Made by a program: the position numbers and the translations under genes
In this document: positions 44,331 through 52,178 of the stretch, piece by piece
How positions within the stretch are numbered: the first letter of the stretch is position 1
How the letters are laid out: each line of letters begins with the position of its first letter
The notes under the pieces: generated by a model
Databases searched by the model: none
The model's input: only the letters and a program-made list of their open reading frames with translations
What the model was told of the DNA's origin: nothing
Origin: an uncultured Neglectibacter sp.
Lineage (GTDB): Bacteria > Bacillota > Clostridia > Oscillospirales > Acutalibacteraceae
Direction of reading: 5' to 3'
DNA length: 64,000 nt
Assembly (NCBI GenBank): GCA_904419785.1
Contig: CAJFSY010000008.1
Span: forward strand, 62,001 to 126,000

Positions 44331-44621
44331 ATGGAGGGTATTTTTACATCAGCCATTGCGGTGCTGGTCATGGTGGCGCTGGTAGCGCTGCTGTGGTCCA
44401 ACCAGGTGCGGGAAAAAGAGAACTACCTAACGGAAGGCATGTGCCTGGGAATTGCCTTGAGCGCTGGACTCAGGAGCATTTTGGATATGGAGCTGGGTTT
44501 AGCCATCTCCATGGGAATGTTGCTGGGTGCCCTGGTGGGCCAACAGATTCCCAAAAAGAAGAACACAAGCCAAGCCGGAGGGGAAACTAGCCAGAAGGAG
44601 GACGACCATGAAGAGGATTGA
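44331..44621 (+). CDS. Small two-helix membrane protein, uncharacterised
   Basis: A 96-residue protein: an N-terminal membrane helix (about 5-22, TSAIAVLVMVALVALLW), a short loop, and a second glycine-rich hydrophobic segment (about 56-70, GLAISMGMLLGALVG). The C-terminal tail is charged and soluble (KKKNTSQAGGETSQKEDDHEED). A strong AAAGGAGGG site precedes ATG 44331. The next gene starts inside its tail. No family recognised. The preceding gap 44151-44330 holds no gene. Confidence 0.72.
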   Translation: MEGIFTSAIAVLVMVALVALLWSNQVREKENYLTEGMCLGIALSAGLRSILDMELGLAISMGMLLGALVGQQIPKKKNTSQAGGETSQKEDDHEED

Positions 44622-45039
44622 CCATTTTTCCTATGAACTAGGGGCTGCGGACTGCTTTTGCGAAATGGTCCGGGCGGGGGTGAAAAAACTGGCCTTGGCC
44701 CACCCTTGCGATACCAAAGCGGAGCGGGACGCTTTTCTGCCGGAGTTTGAAAAGCTGTGCGGGGAATATGGAGTGAAGATGTATGTGGAGGATGACCCCT
44801 TCCTCAGCGATCTGTTTCCCATCTCCATGAACAAGGGGAAGTTTAACGCCATTTTCTATCAGGAGGATTCTGTGCTGGAAGAATACCTGAGTTTGAAAGC
44901 GGAAAAGCGCCTTGCCTGGGAAACCGGCAGCTATACCCCTGAAAAGCGCCGGGACATTGCTTGGCGGTATGGCAAGCTGCTTTCTTATACCGATGAGGGT
45001 ATCGAAAGGCTGTTGGCCGGGAATCAGGAAAAGGAATAA
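44608..45039 (+). CDS. Conserved-looking cytoplasmic protein, function unknown
   Basis: A 143-residue soluble protein (MKRIDHFSYELGAADCFCEM) with a cysteine pair C16/C18, an AHPCDTKAERD segment and a tryptophan-containing helical C-terminus. I recognise no domain. ATG 44608 follows AGAAGGAGGA and overlaps the 3' end of the membrane-protein gene by 14 bases, so the two are co-translated and may act together. DAHP synthase follows 34 bases later. Confidence 0.72.
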   Translation: MKRIDHFSYELGAADCFCEMVRAGVKKLALAHPCDTKAERDAFLPEFEKLCGEYGVKMYVEDDPFLSDLFPISMNKGKFNAIFYQEDSVLEEYLSLKAEKRLAWETGSYTPEKRRDIAWRYGKLLSYTDEGIERLLAGNQEKE

Positions 45040-45073
45040 CCACAAAGATTGAAATAGAAAAGAGGGAAGCGTT

Positions 45074-46105
45074 ATGGCAATGCGGTATAACCGTCAGCTG
45101 CCCCAGCCGGAGGAATTGAAAGGGGAGTATCCCCTGCCTTTGAGACTGCGGGCCATCAAAGAAGAGCGGGATCAGGAGATCCGCAAGGTGTTCGAGGGGA
45201 AATCCCAGCAGTTCTTAGTGGTGGTGGGACCTTGTTCCGCCGACCGTGAGGATTCTGTTTTGGAATATGTGAGCCGCCTGGCAAAATTGCAGGAACAGGT
45301 CAAGGGCCGGCTCATTCTCATCCCCCGGGTGTATACGAATAAACCCCGCACCACTGGAGCCGGGTATAAGGGGATGCTCCACCAGCCTTCCCCGGATAAA
45401 GAGCCCGACCTGCTGGGAGGGATCATCGCCATCCGGCGGCTGCATCTGCGGGTGATGGAGGAATCCGGCTTGACTGCCGCCGACGAGATGCTGTATCCCG
45501 AAAACCGCAGCTATCTGGATGACGTGCTTTCCTACGAGGCGGTAGGGGCACGGTCGGTGGAGAACCAGCAGCACCGGCTCACCGCCAGCGGCATGGATAT
45601 TCCCGTGGGCATGAAGAATCCCACCAGCGGCGACCTTTCCGTGATGCTCAACTCCATCCAGGCGGCCCAAAGCAGCCATACCTTCCTGTATCGCAGCTGG
45701 GACGTGACCACGGAGGGCAACCCCTTGGCCCACGCCATTTTGCGGGGCGGCGTGGATAAATATGGCACCTGCGTGCCCAACTACCATTATGAAGATTTGA
45801 TGCGCCTGTGGGAGCTGTATCAAAAGCGTGAGCTCCAATTCCCAGCGGTGGTGGTAGACGCCAACCATTCCAACTCGGATAAGAAATTCCGGGAGCAGCC
45901 CCGCATCGTCAGCGAGGTGCTTCACAGCCGCAATTACAGCCCCGAACTGAAAAGGCTGGTCAAAGGCGTGATGATCGAAAGCTACCTGGAAGAGGGCAGC
46001 CAACCCATTGAAGGGGAGCGGGTGTATGGGAAATCCATCACCGACCCCTGCCTTGGGTGGAAAGATACGGAACGGCTGCTGTTGGAGATGGCGGAGAAAG
46101 TGTAA
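45074..46105 (+). CDS. aroF: 3-deoxy-7-phosphoheptulonate (DAHP) synthase, class I
   Basis: First enzyme of the shikimate pathway, condensing erythrose 4-phosphate with phosphoenolpyruvate. In the 343-residue type Ialpha (AroF/G/H-like) protein, GPCSADRED carries the metal-binding cysteine; PRVYTNKPRTTGAGYKGM, the KNPTSGDLSVMLN substrate motif and VDANHSNS are all intact. No fused ACT or chorismate-mutase domain, so feedback control, if any, would be through the N-terminal region. No other aro genes adjoin it. Confidence 0.95.
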   Translation: MAMRYNRQLPQPEELKGEYPLPLRLRAIKEERDQEIRKVFEGKSQQFLVVVGPCSADREDSVLEYVSRLAKLQEQVKGRLILIPRVYTNKPRTTGAGYKGMLHQPSPDKEPDLLGGIIAIRRLHLRVMEESGLTAADEMLYPENRSYLDDVLSYEAVGARSVENQQHRLTASGMDIPVGMKNPTSGDLSVMLNSIQAAQSSHTFLYRSWDVTTEGNPLAHAILRGGVDKYGTCVPNYHYEDLMRLWELYQKRELQFPAVVVDANHSNSDKKFREQPRIVSEVLHSRNYSPELKRLVKGVMIESYLEEGSQPIEGERVYGKSITDPCLGWKDTERLLLEMAEKV

Positions 46106-46130
46106 GAAAAACTGAGAAAAGAGAGGGCCT

Positions 46131-46454
46131 ATGAAAGAACGGGTGTACAATAAGCTGGTGCGGGACAACATTCCGGAGATCATCCGGCAGCAGGGGGAAA
46201 CCCCGGTGACCCGCGCCCTGGAGGACAGAGAATTCCTTGACTGCCTAGAGAAGAAGCTTCGGGAAGAGGTGGAGGAATTTCTGGCGGAGAAAAATCTGGA
46301 CGAGCTGGGAGACATTCTGGAAGTCTTGGAGACCATCGCCTACCTTCAAGGGTGGACCGAGGGACAGATCCGCCGGGCCAAAGAGGAGAAGGCCCAGCGC
46401 AACGGGGCATTTCGGAAGCGGGTGTTCCTGGAAAAAGTGCTGGAGGAGGAATGA
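46131..46454 (+). CDS. MazG/phosphoribosyl-ATP pyrophosphohydrolase-like protein
   Basis: A 107-residue all-alpha NTP pyrophosphatase-like protein. It opens with YNKLVRDNIPEIIRQQG, typical of the small clostridial MazG-like group, and carries the EExxE...DExxD metal motif as LREEVEEFLAEKNLDELGDILEVLETI. It probably cleaves a nucleoside triphosphate, possibly house-cleaning; substrate unknown. It lies between aroF and a TetR gene with 4 bases to the latter, suggesting one unit. Confidence 0.85.
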   Translation: MKERVYNKLVRDNIPEIIRQQGETPVTRALEDREFLDCLEKKLREEVEEFLAEKNLDELGDILEVLETIAYLQGWTEGQIRRAKEEKAQRNGAFRKRVFLEKVLEEE

Positions 46455-46458
46455 CCCC

Positions 46459-47031
46459 ATGGAAGGCCAGGAGCGTACCCGGGAGAAGCTGGCCCGGGCC
46501 ATTAAAGAAGAGATGGAGCAAACTTCCCTCGACAAGATCACCGTGACCCAGATCGTGGAACGGGCCGGGGTGACCCGTCAGACCTTTTACCGGAACTTCA
46601 AGGATAAATATGACCTGGTGAATTGGCATTTTGAGCAGCTGGCCCAGCGTTCCTTCAAGCAGATGGGGGTGAGCCTGACCCTGCGGGAAGGGCTTATCCG
46701 GAAATTCCAGTTTCTCAAAGGGGAGCAGATCTTTTTCACCCAGGCGTTCCGCTCCAACGACTGCAATTCGGTGGTGGCTTACGATTACCAGTGCATCCTG
46801 GATTTTTACGGAACCATCCTGCGGAAAAAGCTTGGATGCCGGGAGCTTCCGGCGGACGTGGCTTTTTTGCTGGAGATGTATTGTTCCGGGTCCATCCGCA
46901 TGACCGTGGAATGGGTGACCGGGGGCATGGGGCGGCCCATCCCGGAATTGGTGGACCTTTTGATCGAGGCCATGCCCCAGCGGCTTTACAGCCTTCTTTC
47001 GGATTTGCGGGGCCCAGTGGCAGAAAATTGA
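46459..47031 (+). CDS. TetR/AcrR-family transcriptional regulator
   Basis: A 190-residue regulator. The N-terminal helix-turn-helix reads KITVTQIVERAGVTRQTFYRNFKDKYDLV (about 22-50), and the rest is a helical ligand domain of the DhaS/TetR_C_8 type. Targets and ligand unknown. It could control the fucO promoter just downstream, which has a palindrome over its -35, but only position supports that. ATG 46459 starts four bases after the previous stop. Confidence 0.9.
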   Translation: MEGQERTREKLARAIKEEMEQTSLDKITVTQIVERAGVTRQTFYRNFKDKYDLVNWHFEQLAQRSFKQMGVSLTLREGLIRKFQFLKGEQIFFTQAFRSNDCNSVVAYDYQCILDFYGTILRKKLGCRELPADVAFLLEMYCSGSIRMTVEWVTGGMGRPIPELVDLLIEAMPQRLYSLLSDLRGPVAEN

Positions 47032-47032
47032 T

Positions 47033-47063
47033 AAAAGAGACAGTGTAACGCTGTCTCTTTTTG
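47033..47063 (+). terminator. Terminator after the TetR gene
   Basis: AAAAGAGACAG and CTGTCTCTTTTT arms around TGTAACG, with a good T run. Confidence 0.9.
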
Positions 47064-47094
47064 ATTTTTCTAAGCAATTTGTTACAATCAACCC

Positions 47095-47133
47095 CAAGTG
47101 TCACTTGTATTTTAAAGATGTCCTTGCTACAAT
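47095..47133 (+). promoter_or_regulatory. fucO promoter with palindrome over the -35
   Basis: TTGTAT (47105-47110), 17 bases, TACAAT (47128-47133). A perfect 6-1-6 palindrome CAAGTGTCACTTG (47095-47107) overlaps the -35, and a looser AGGAC/GTCCT repeat follows the -10. These look like regulator sites. Confidence 0.6.
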
Positions 47134-47218
47134 GCTAATAAGGACCATCAGAACACTTGTGTCCTGAAAGAGACTGAAATATTGTTTTAAAAGATACATA
47201 GAAAGGATGTCATGCAGT

Positions 47219-48367
47219 ATGGCCAATCGTTTTGTGTTGAATGAGAGATCTTATCACGGCAAGGGCGCGATTCAGGAGATCGCCAACGAAGCCAAGGGCA
47301 GAGGTTTTCAGAAAGCGTTTGTCTGCTCCGACCCTGACTTGCTGAAATTCGGTGTGACCAAGAAAGTCACCGATGTACTGGAAGCCGCGGGCCTTGACTA
47401 TGAGATTTATTCCAATATCAAGGCGAACCCCACGATCGAAAACGTGCAGACCGGTGTGGCTGCTTTTGAGAAGTCCGGCGCCGACTACCTCATCGCTATC
47501 GGCGGCGGCTCCTCCATGGATACCGCCAAGGCTATCGGCATCATTGCCGCGAACCCTGAGTTTGCCGATGTGCGCAGCCTGGAAGGCGTAGCTGATACCA
47601 AGAATCCCGCCAAGCCCATCATCGCTGTGCCTACCACCGCTGGTACCGCCGCTGAGGTCACCATCAACTATGTGATCACCGACGCGGAAAAGAACCGGAA
47701 GATGGTTTGCGTGGACCCCCACGATATCCCCGTGGTGGCCATTGTAGACCCCGACATGATGTCCTCCATGCCCAAGGGGCTGACTGCCGCTACCGGCATG
47801 GACGCTTTGACCCACGCTATTGAAGGTTACATCACCAAGGGCGCTTGGGAGCTTTCTGACATGTTCCACCTGAAAGCCATCGAGATCATCTCCCGTTCTC
47901 TCCGGGGCGCTGTGGAGAACACTCCCGAAGGCCGGGAAGGCATGGCACTGGGCCAGTATGTGGCCGGCATGGGCTTCTCCAACGTGGGCCTGGGCATCGT
48001 ACACTCCATGGCTCATCCTCTGGGCGCTTTGTATGATACTCCCCACGGCGTGGCTAACGCCATCATCCTTCCCACGGTGATGGAGTACAACGCTCCCGCC
48101 ACCGGCGAGAAGTACCGTGAGATCGCCCGTGCCATGGGCGTGAAGGGTGTGGACGAAATGTCCCAGGAAGAGTACCGTAAAGCCGCCATTGACGCGGTGC
48201 GCCAGCTTTCCCAGGATGTGGGCATCCCCGCTGATCTGAAGGAGATCGTAAAGCCCGAGGACGTTGCATTCCTGTCTCAGTCTGCTTATGACGACGCCTG
48301 CCGTCCCGGCAATCCCCGTGACACCAGCGTGGAAGAGATCGCGGAACTGTACAAGTCTCTGCTGTAA
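47219..48367 (+). CDS. fucO: Lactaldehyde reductase (iron-containing alcohol dehydrogenase)
   Basis: Reduces L-lactaldehyde to 1,2-propanediol in fucose/rhamnose fermentation. The 382-residue sequence tracks E. coli FucO closely over its length (IAIGGGS, LEGVADTKNP, VPTTAGTAAEVTINYVITD, GQYVAGMGFSNVGLG). The four iron ligands are D195, H199, H262 and H276. ATG 47219 is used because GAAAGGA (47201-47207) would overlap the in-frame ATG at 47207. The final 48 bases are repeated exactly at 48467-48514. The TetR gene and its terminator lie upstream. Confidence 0.9.
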   Translation: MANRFVLNERSYHGKGAIQEIANEAKGRGFQKAFVCSDPDLLKFGVTKKVTDVLEAAGLDYEIYSNIKANPTIENVQTGVAAFEKSGADYLIAIGGGSSMDTAKAIGIIAANPEFADVRSLEGVADTKNPAKPIIAVPTTAGTAAEVTINYVITDAEKNRKMVCVDPHDIPVVAIVDPDMMSSMPKGLTAATGMDALTHAIEGYITKGAWELSDMFHLKAIEIISRSLRGAVENTPEGREGMALGQYVAGMGFSNVGLGIVHSMAHPLGALYDTPHGVANAIILPTVMEYNAPATGEKYREIARAMGVKGVDEMSQEEYRKAAIDAVRQLSQDVGIPADLKEIVKPEDVAFLSQSAYDDACRPGNPRDTSVEEIAELYKSLL

Positions 48368-48514
48368 TTGAAAACCCGGTGGGAGAAAGGCGGTCTTTCG
48401 CGAAGCGAAAGGGAAGCCGCTCCGGCTTCAAGCCGTTCTCCGGGAGGGCTGTAATACAGACCTCCCGACACCAGCGTGGAAGAGATCGCGGAACTGTACA
48501 AGTCTCTGCTGTAA
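48320..48514 (+). repeat. 48-bp direct repeat of the fucO 3' end flanking a 99-bp structured insert
   Basis: Bases 48320-48367, the last 15 codons and stop of fucO, recur without mismatch at 48467-48514. The 99 bases between them (48368-48466) contain a strong hairpin, CTTTCGC-GAA-GCGAAAG, set within longer imperfect GGAGAA/TTCTCC and GGCGG/CCGCT pairings. The offset is 147 bases, a multiple of three, but the intact first stop keeps the copy outside the protein. Confidence 0.85.
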
Positions 48515-48529
48515 AAAGAAACTAAACCG

Positions 48530-48556
48530 AAAGCCTGGGATTTTCCCAGGCTTTTT
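48530..48556 (+). terminator. fucO terminator
   Basis: AAGCCTGGGA (48531-48540), TTT loop, TCCCAGGCTT (48544-48553), then T. It follows the second copy of the duplicated fucO end, so it is probably the original terminator. Confidence 0.9.
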
Positions 48557-48573
48557 GTGTGTGGAGGAAAACC

Positions 48574-49041
48574 GTGGAATATACCATACAAGAACAAGTT
48601 TTACCAGAGAGAAAAGCACAGTTGGCCAGGGAAATACTAGAGGCGCTGCCGGAATGGTTCGGAATCCCCGAGTCGACGGCGGCATATGTGGAAGGCTGCA
48701 AGGCGTTGCCTTTCGCTGCTCTTTACCATGGGGAGGACGCTGTGGGGTTTTGTGCCTTAAAGCAAACCGCTTCTCAGGCGGGGGAACTTTATGTGCTGGG
48801 AATCCTACCCAACTTGCATCGAAAAGGCGGAGGCAGAATGCTGATGTCGTGGGCGGAAGGATATGCCCGCAAAGCAGGATGGAAGCTTTTGCAGGTGAAA
48901 ACCCTGGATGCTTTGGCCCGCAGTGCGGAATATGACCGGACCCGGGAATTCTACCATGCTATGGGCTTTCTGGATTTGGAATGCTTTCCAACTTTGTGGG
49001 ATGAGAAAAATCCCTGCCTGGTTTTAGTGAAGCCTTTATAA
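48574..49041 (+). CDS. GNAT-family N-acetyltransferase
   Basis: A 155-residue acetyltransferase. The acetyl-CoA segment appears as GELYVLGILPNLHRKGGGRMLMSWAEGYARKAGWKLLQVKTL, though the Q/RxxGxG/A motif is unusual (LHRKGGG). The C-terminal YDRTREFYHAMGFLDLECFP is typical of the family. GTG 48574 follows TGGAGG with 7-base spacing. Substrate unknown. Confidence 0.82.
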   Translation: MEYTIQEQVLPERKAQLAREILEALPEWFGIPESTAAYVEGCKALPFAALYHGEDAVGFCALKQTASQAGELYVLGILPNLHRKGGGRMLMSWAEGYARKAGWKLLQVKTLDALARSAEYDRTREFYHAMGFLDLECFPTLWDEKNPCLVLVKPL

Positions 49042-49059
49042 AGGCAATCTGTTTTTATT

Positions 49060-49143
49060 ATTACGGAATTACGAAATTTTTTAAAAATGTAGTTGATTTC
49101 TCTGCGATGTTATGATATTCTATAATTACGGAATTACAAAATT
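49060..49143 (+). promoter_or_regulatory. Promoter with repeated ATTACG operator motifs
   Basis: TTGATT (49093-49098), 17 bases, TATTCT (49116-49121). A 19-base motif, ATTACGGAATTACGAAATT, at 49060-49078 recurs with one change at 49125-49143, and a further ATTACG follows at 49141. One block is upstream of the -35 and the other covers the start point, which is the pattern of a repressor that loops or blocks. The regulator encoded next is the likely ligand. Confidence 0.65.
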
Positions 49144-49164
49144 ACGTAAGAGAAGGTGAGATTC

Positions 49165-49824
49165 ATGGAACGGGATTATGGCCGGGAAATCGACGAATTG
49201 CGAAACCAGCTCAATGAGTTGGTCCAGGAGACGCTGCCGCAAAAAATGGAAGAGATAAGGGAAAAGCTGGAAGCGGCCTTTCCCAATAAGCCGTGGGAGG
49301 AACGGATGGAACGAGTGCATGTGATGCACGAAATGCATCCGGATAGCCGGCTCAGCCAGCAAATGGAAGAGCTCTGCTACAAAACAGAAAAAGACGGAAC
49401 CAGCGGCTTTGTGACATATCTGGGTGTGTATAACGCAGGGGGAAGGCAGTCCAACTGGATTCGCAGCGAAGTGTCCACAGACGGGCTGCTCTCTCAGATC
49501 GAAAGCGGCATAGCAAGCAAAGTGCTGGCCTGCATCGGTAACGCCAACCGCCTGTCTATTTTGCTGGAGATACTGAGGGGGCCAAAAACGGTGGCAGCAC
49601 TGGTGGAAAACTGTGGCTTTGGCTCTACCGGGCAGGCATACCATCATATGAAGCCGCTGCTGGCGGCGGATTTGATCGCGGAAGATAGTTCCCAAAAGGG
49701 CGTGTATATTATCCAGCCCCATAAGGTACAGGGCATCATCATGCTGCTGGCGGGAATCAGCGATATGGTGGATGAGACCTATACCCAGGGTGCTTGGGAT
49801 GTTTCGGAAGAATCAGAAGATTAA
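49165..49824 (+). CDS. ArsR-like winged-helix regulator with long N-terminal helical domain
   Basis: A 219-residue protein. Residues 1-70 form a charged helical region (MERDYGREIDELRNQLNELV). Residues about 115-200 form an ArsR-type winged helix: ACIGNANRLSILLEILRGPKTVAALVENCGFGSTGQAYHHMKPLLAADLI. No metal-site cysteine pair (CxC) of classical ArsR is seen. ATG 49165 follows AGAAGGTGAG. The repeated motifs over its promoter suggest autoregulation. Function of the N-terminal part unknown. Confidence 0.8.
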   Translation: MERDYGREIDELRNQLNELVQETLPQKMEEIREKLEAAFPNKPWEERMERVHVMHEMHPDSRLSQQMEELCYKTEKDGTSGFVTYLGVYNAGGRQSNWIRSEVSTDGLLSQIESGIASKVLACIGNANRLSILLEILRGPKTVAALVENCGFGSTGQAYHHMKPLLAADLIAEDSSQKGVYIIQPHKVQGIIMLLAGISDMVDETYTQGAWDVSEESED

Positions 49825-49860
49825 ACCAGGGACACCATGTTGTCTTTGTCAGATGAGCGC

Positions 49861-49902
49861 AAAAAGCCTCCTGCCCGGAAAGCACCGGACGGGAGGCTTT
49901 TA
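49861..49902. terminator. Bidirectional terminator between convergent genes
   Basis: AAAAGCCTCCTGCCCGG (49862-49878) pairs with CCGGACGGGAGGCTTTT (49885-49901) apart from one mismatch; A/T runs lie on both sides. Confidence 0.9.
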
Positions 49903-49930
49903 CACTTAAAGGATAGCAAAACATGCTTTC

Positions 49931-50779
49931 TTATCCGAAAGCGGCCTGGCTCTGGTTGGGACTGCCACGCTTTTCCAGGTCGGGGAAGCGGTGCTCGATA
50001 GCAGCCAGGGAAATTTCCACATCTTCCTCCACTTCTTGGGCAGAGAAAGCGCCCAGGGTCACCATGTCGCAGGGACGGATGGCGTTCCAAGAGAAGGTGA
50101 GGCCCACATAGGGGGAACACCGCCCCGCCGCCATGGATTTGATGGTCATCACCGGTTTTTTGGCGTTTTGGATGATGGACGCCACTGTCTCGATCTCTAC
50201 CTGCATCAAAAAGCCCATGCAGTTGAAAATCTGGATGTAAGTTTCCACATCATAGCCGTTTTGGTCGGAATAGACCACCAGTTCCGGCATGTGGGCCGAA
50301 AGACCGGGGATCATGCCCGCGTCCCGGATCATCTTGGTGTAATCGTCCAGGCGGCAGATCTCCCCTTTGTTCTTGTTCACCAGCTGTTCAGCGCAGGAAT
50401 GGTGGAGCAGGCAGAATTTGGCGCCTCGTTTGGCCGATTCTTTTACCATGGATTCAGCTTCTTTACGGGCCTGGGGATTGTCGTCCACATTGAGGGTGGG
50501 GGTGTCTACCAAAATGATTTCCCGGCCCATTTTTTGTTCGGTGTCCTTGATGGCGGACAGAAGCTCCGGAGAAGCGCCCAAAGGCGCCATGAGGGTATCT
50601 ACCCCGTGGCGGAGGTAAGCCTCCAGCACGGGCTTGAAAGCTTCGGCACTGTCATAACGCCGGCGGATCATCTCATCGGCGGAAGCGCTGGTATGGCTCC
50701 ATCCCAGCAGCCAGTTGGTGCCGATGAGCATTCGGGAGAGGGAGACCCCTCCCACTGTGGTGCGTGGAAATTGTTGCAT
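49931..50779 (-). CDS. TIM-barrel-like protein, possibly aldo/keto-reductase related
   Basis: A 282-residue cytoplasmic protein. Strand-helix segments such as GVDTLMAPLG, KFCLLHHSC, GMIPGLSAHMPE, MQVEIETVASIIQNAKKPVMTIKSMAAGR and DMVTLGAFSAQEVEEDVEISLAAIE look like a (beta/alpha)8 barrel, and the ending resembles aldo/keto reductases. The AKR tetrad (D-Y-K-H) is not evident, so activity is unknown. The start at 50779 (MQQFPRTTVGG) follows GAGGAG. It is 32 bases downstream of an MFS transporter gene and probably acts on what that protein imports. Confidence 0.72.
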   Translation of the reverse strand: MQQFPRTTVGGVSLSRMLIGTNWLLGWSHTSASADEMIRRRYDSAEAFKPVLEAYLRHGVDTLMAPLGASPELLSAIKDTEQKMGREIILVDTPTLNVDDNPQARKEAESMVKESAKRGAKFCLLHHSCAEQLVNKNKGEICRLDDYTKMIRDAGMIPGLSAHMPELVVYSDQNGYDVETYIQIFNCMGFLMQVEIETVASIIQNAKKPVMTIKSMAAGRCSPYVGLTFSWNAIRPCDMVTLGAFSAQEVEEDVEISLAAIEHRFPDLEKRGSPNQSQAAFG

Positions 50780-50811
50780 AGTGAAAACTCCTCTCAAAAG
50801 TAAAAGGGATT

Positions 50812-52008
50812 TTATCCAAATACCCTTTCTTGATTGCCCACTTTCAAAAATAACGTGAGCAGCAGTCCCAAAACAGTAAGCCCACACAACGCGAGATAAA
50901 GGGCAGGGATACTTGTATAATCCACCAGCACGCCTCCGGCGTTTTGCAGCAGGATGGCGGACAGGTTGGTGGCGGAATTGATCACGGAAAGCCCCGTGGT
51001 AGTAAAACGGGGGTCTAAAAGGTTGCGGACGATCTTCAAGTTGATCATCACAAACAGGGTGGAAGCAATGGCCTTTAACAACACCATAGCCAGAATGACC
51101 ACCACAGCGGAACGGGAAAACCCATAAAACAGAAATTGTGCAATAATAATGGCAAAACTAGCGATAATCAAAGCTTTGCCGGAAAATCGGTCCATAAATT
51201 TGTTGGAGAAAAGAATCACAGGGGCTTCGATCAGTGTGCTGAAAAAAAGCACGGTGCCAACGGTGGAGGTGGGTACCCCCAAGCTGTTCAGCAGCATGGG
51301 GGCGTAGGTCATGTTTACGTTGGAGCAGCCGGTGAAAAGACAGGCGATCAGCAGGAACAGCAAAAAGGAAGGGTTTAGAAGCACTTTGAGCAGTGAAGGG
51401 CGCTTTGTGGGTTCATCCTTTTGGGGGGATGTCTCCTGTCCCTTGTCCTGGGGAGCCGAAGGGCAATCTTCCGCTCCCCAAAAACCTACCGCGGCAAAAA
51501 TGGCCGAAAGAAAGAGCATAACAAAAATAAAAGAAGGAGAAATGTATTCCATGGCAAACCCGGCTGCTTGGGCGCCTAGGGCGTATCCCACGGTACCCCA
51601 TACCCGCAGGTAGCCATAACGAAAGGCGCTGCGCCCAGCCATGCGTTCGCTGATAGGCATCAGGGAATTGATAAAGGAAAGAATCAGTCCATTCAAAAGA
51701 AAAAGAGCCCATACTTGCCTGCATTGGGCGAAAATCAGCCCCATAAAACCGGAGAGCAGCAGTGTGACAACACTAAGGGCTTTTGGGTTTTGTGTGCGGT
51801 CTGCCATATAGCCGGTTATAGGCACCATAAAAAAGGAAAAAATTCCGGAAGCGGAGACAATAAAGCTCATTTCAGAAGCGGATTTGCCCAGGTCGGTCAG
51901 GTAGACAGAAATTACCGAGCTGAACACAGCCATAGCGAAATAAAGCCATCCGAAGGCCATTACATAGGCCAGATAGCTGCCCTTATATCTTTTTATCACG
52001 AATCTCAT
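50812..52008 (-). CDS. MFS transporter (MFS_1-like, sugar/nucleoside symporter type)
   Basis: A 398-residue protein with about 12 predicted membrane helices. The N-terminal half has the loop ITGYMADRTQNPKAL, equivalent to the MFS motif A, and RMAGRSAFRYGYLRVWGTVGYALG, which recalls the LacY/NupG-like MFS_1 group. A charged central loop (about 188-215, APQDKGQETSPQKDEPTKRP) separates the two six-helix halves. The substrate is not readable. Transcribed from a promoter divergent to the HD-domain gene. Confidence 0.85.
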   Translation of the reverse strand: MRFVIKRYKGSYLAYVMAFGWLYFAMAVFSSVISVYLTDLGKSASEMSFIVSASGIFSFFMVPITGYMADRTQNPKALSVVTLLLSGFMGLIFAQCRQVWALFLLNGLILSFINSLMPISERMAGRSAFRYGYLRVWGTVGYALGAQAAGFAMEYISPSFIFVMLFLSAIFAAVGFWGAEDCPSAPQDKGQETSPQKDEPTKRPSLLKVLLNPSFLLFLLIACLFTGCSNVNMTYAPMLLNSLGVPTSTVGTVLFFSTLIEAPVILFSNKFMDRFSGKALIIASFAIIIAQFLFYGFSRSAVVVILAMVLLKAIASTLFVMINLKIVRNLLDPRFTTTGLSVINSATNLSAILLQNAGGVLVDYTSIPALYLALCGLTVLGLLLTLFLKVGNQERVFG

Positions 52009-52040
52009 AGAAATTCTCCTTCTTCTAGTTTCATAAAAGT

Positions 52041-52069
52041 ACCTTACAAGGAAGGCGGCGGAGAGTCAA
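52041..52069 (-). promoter_or_regulatory. Promoter of the MFS / TIM-barrel unit
   Basis: Read leftward: TTGACT (52069-52064), 17 bases, TAAGGT (52046-52041). Confidence 0.65.
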
Positions 52070-52106
52070 GCGTTTTTTGAAAATATCCATAAAAATTTTC
52101 TTTCTG

Positions 52107-52135
52107 TTGCCCGAAACTAATGGATGTGATACAAT
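52107..52135 (+). promoter_or_regulatory. Promoter of the HD-domain unit
   Basis: TTGCCC (52107-52112), 17 bases, TACAAT (52130-52135), divergent from the MFS promoter. Confidence 0.65.
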
Positions 52136-52178
52136 AATTATCTATAATATCGAAATACCTAAAAGGAGGAGCGCACCC

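Noticed and set aside
47063-47104. Rex (NADH-sensing) site before fucO
   Set aside because: TTTGTTACAATCAA recalls half a Rex site but lacks the second arm.
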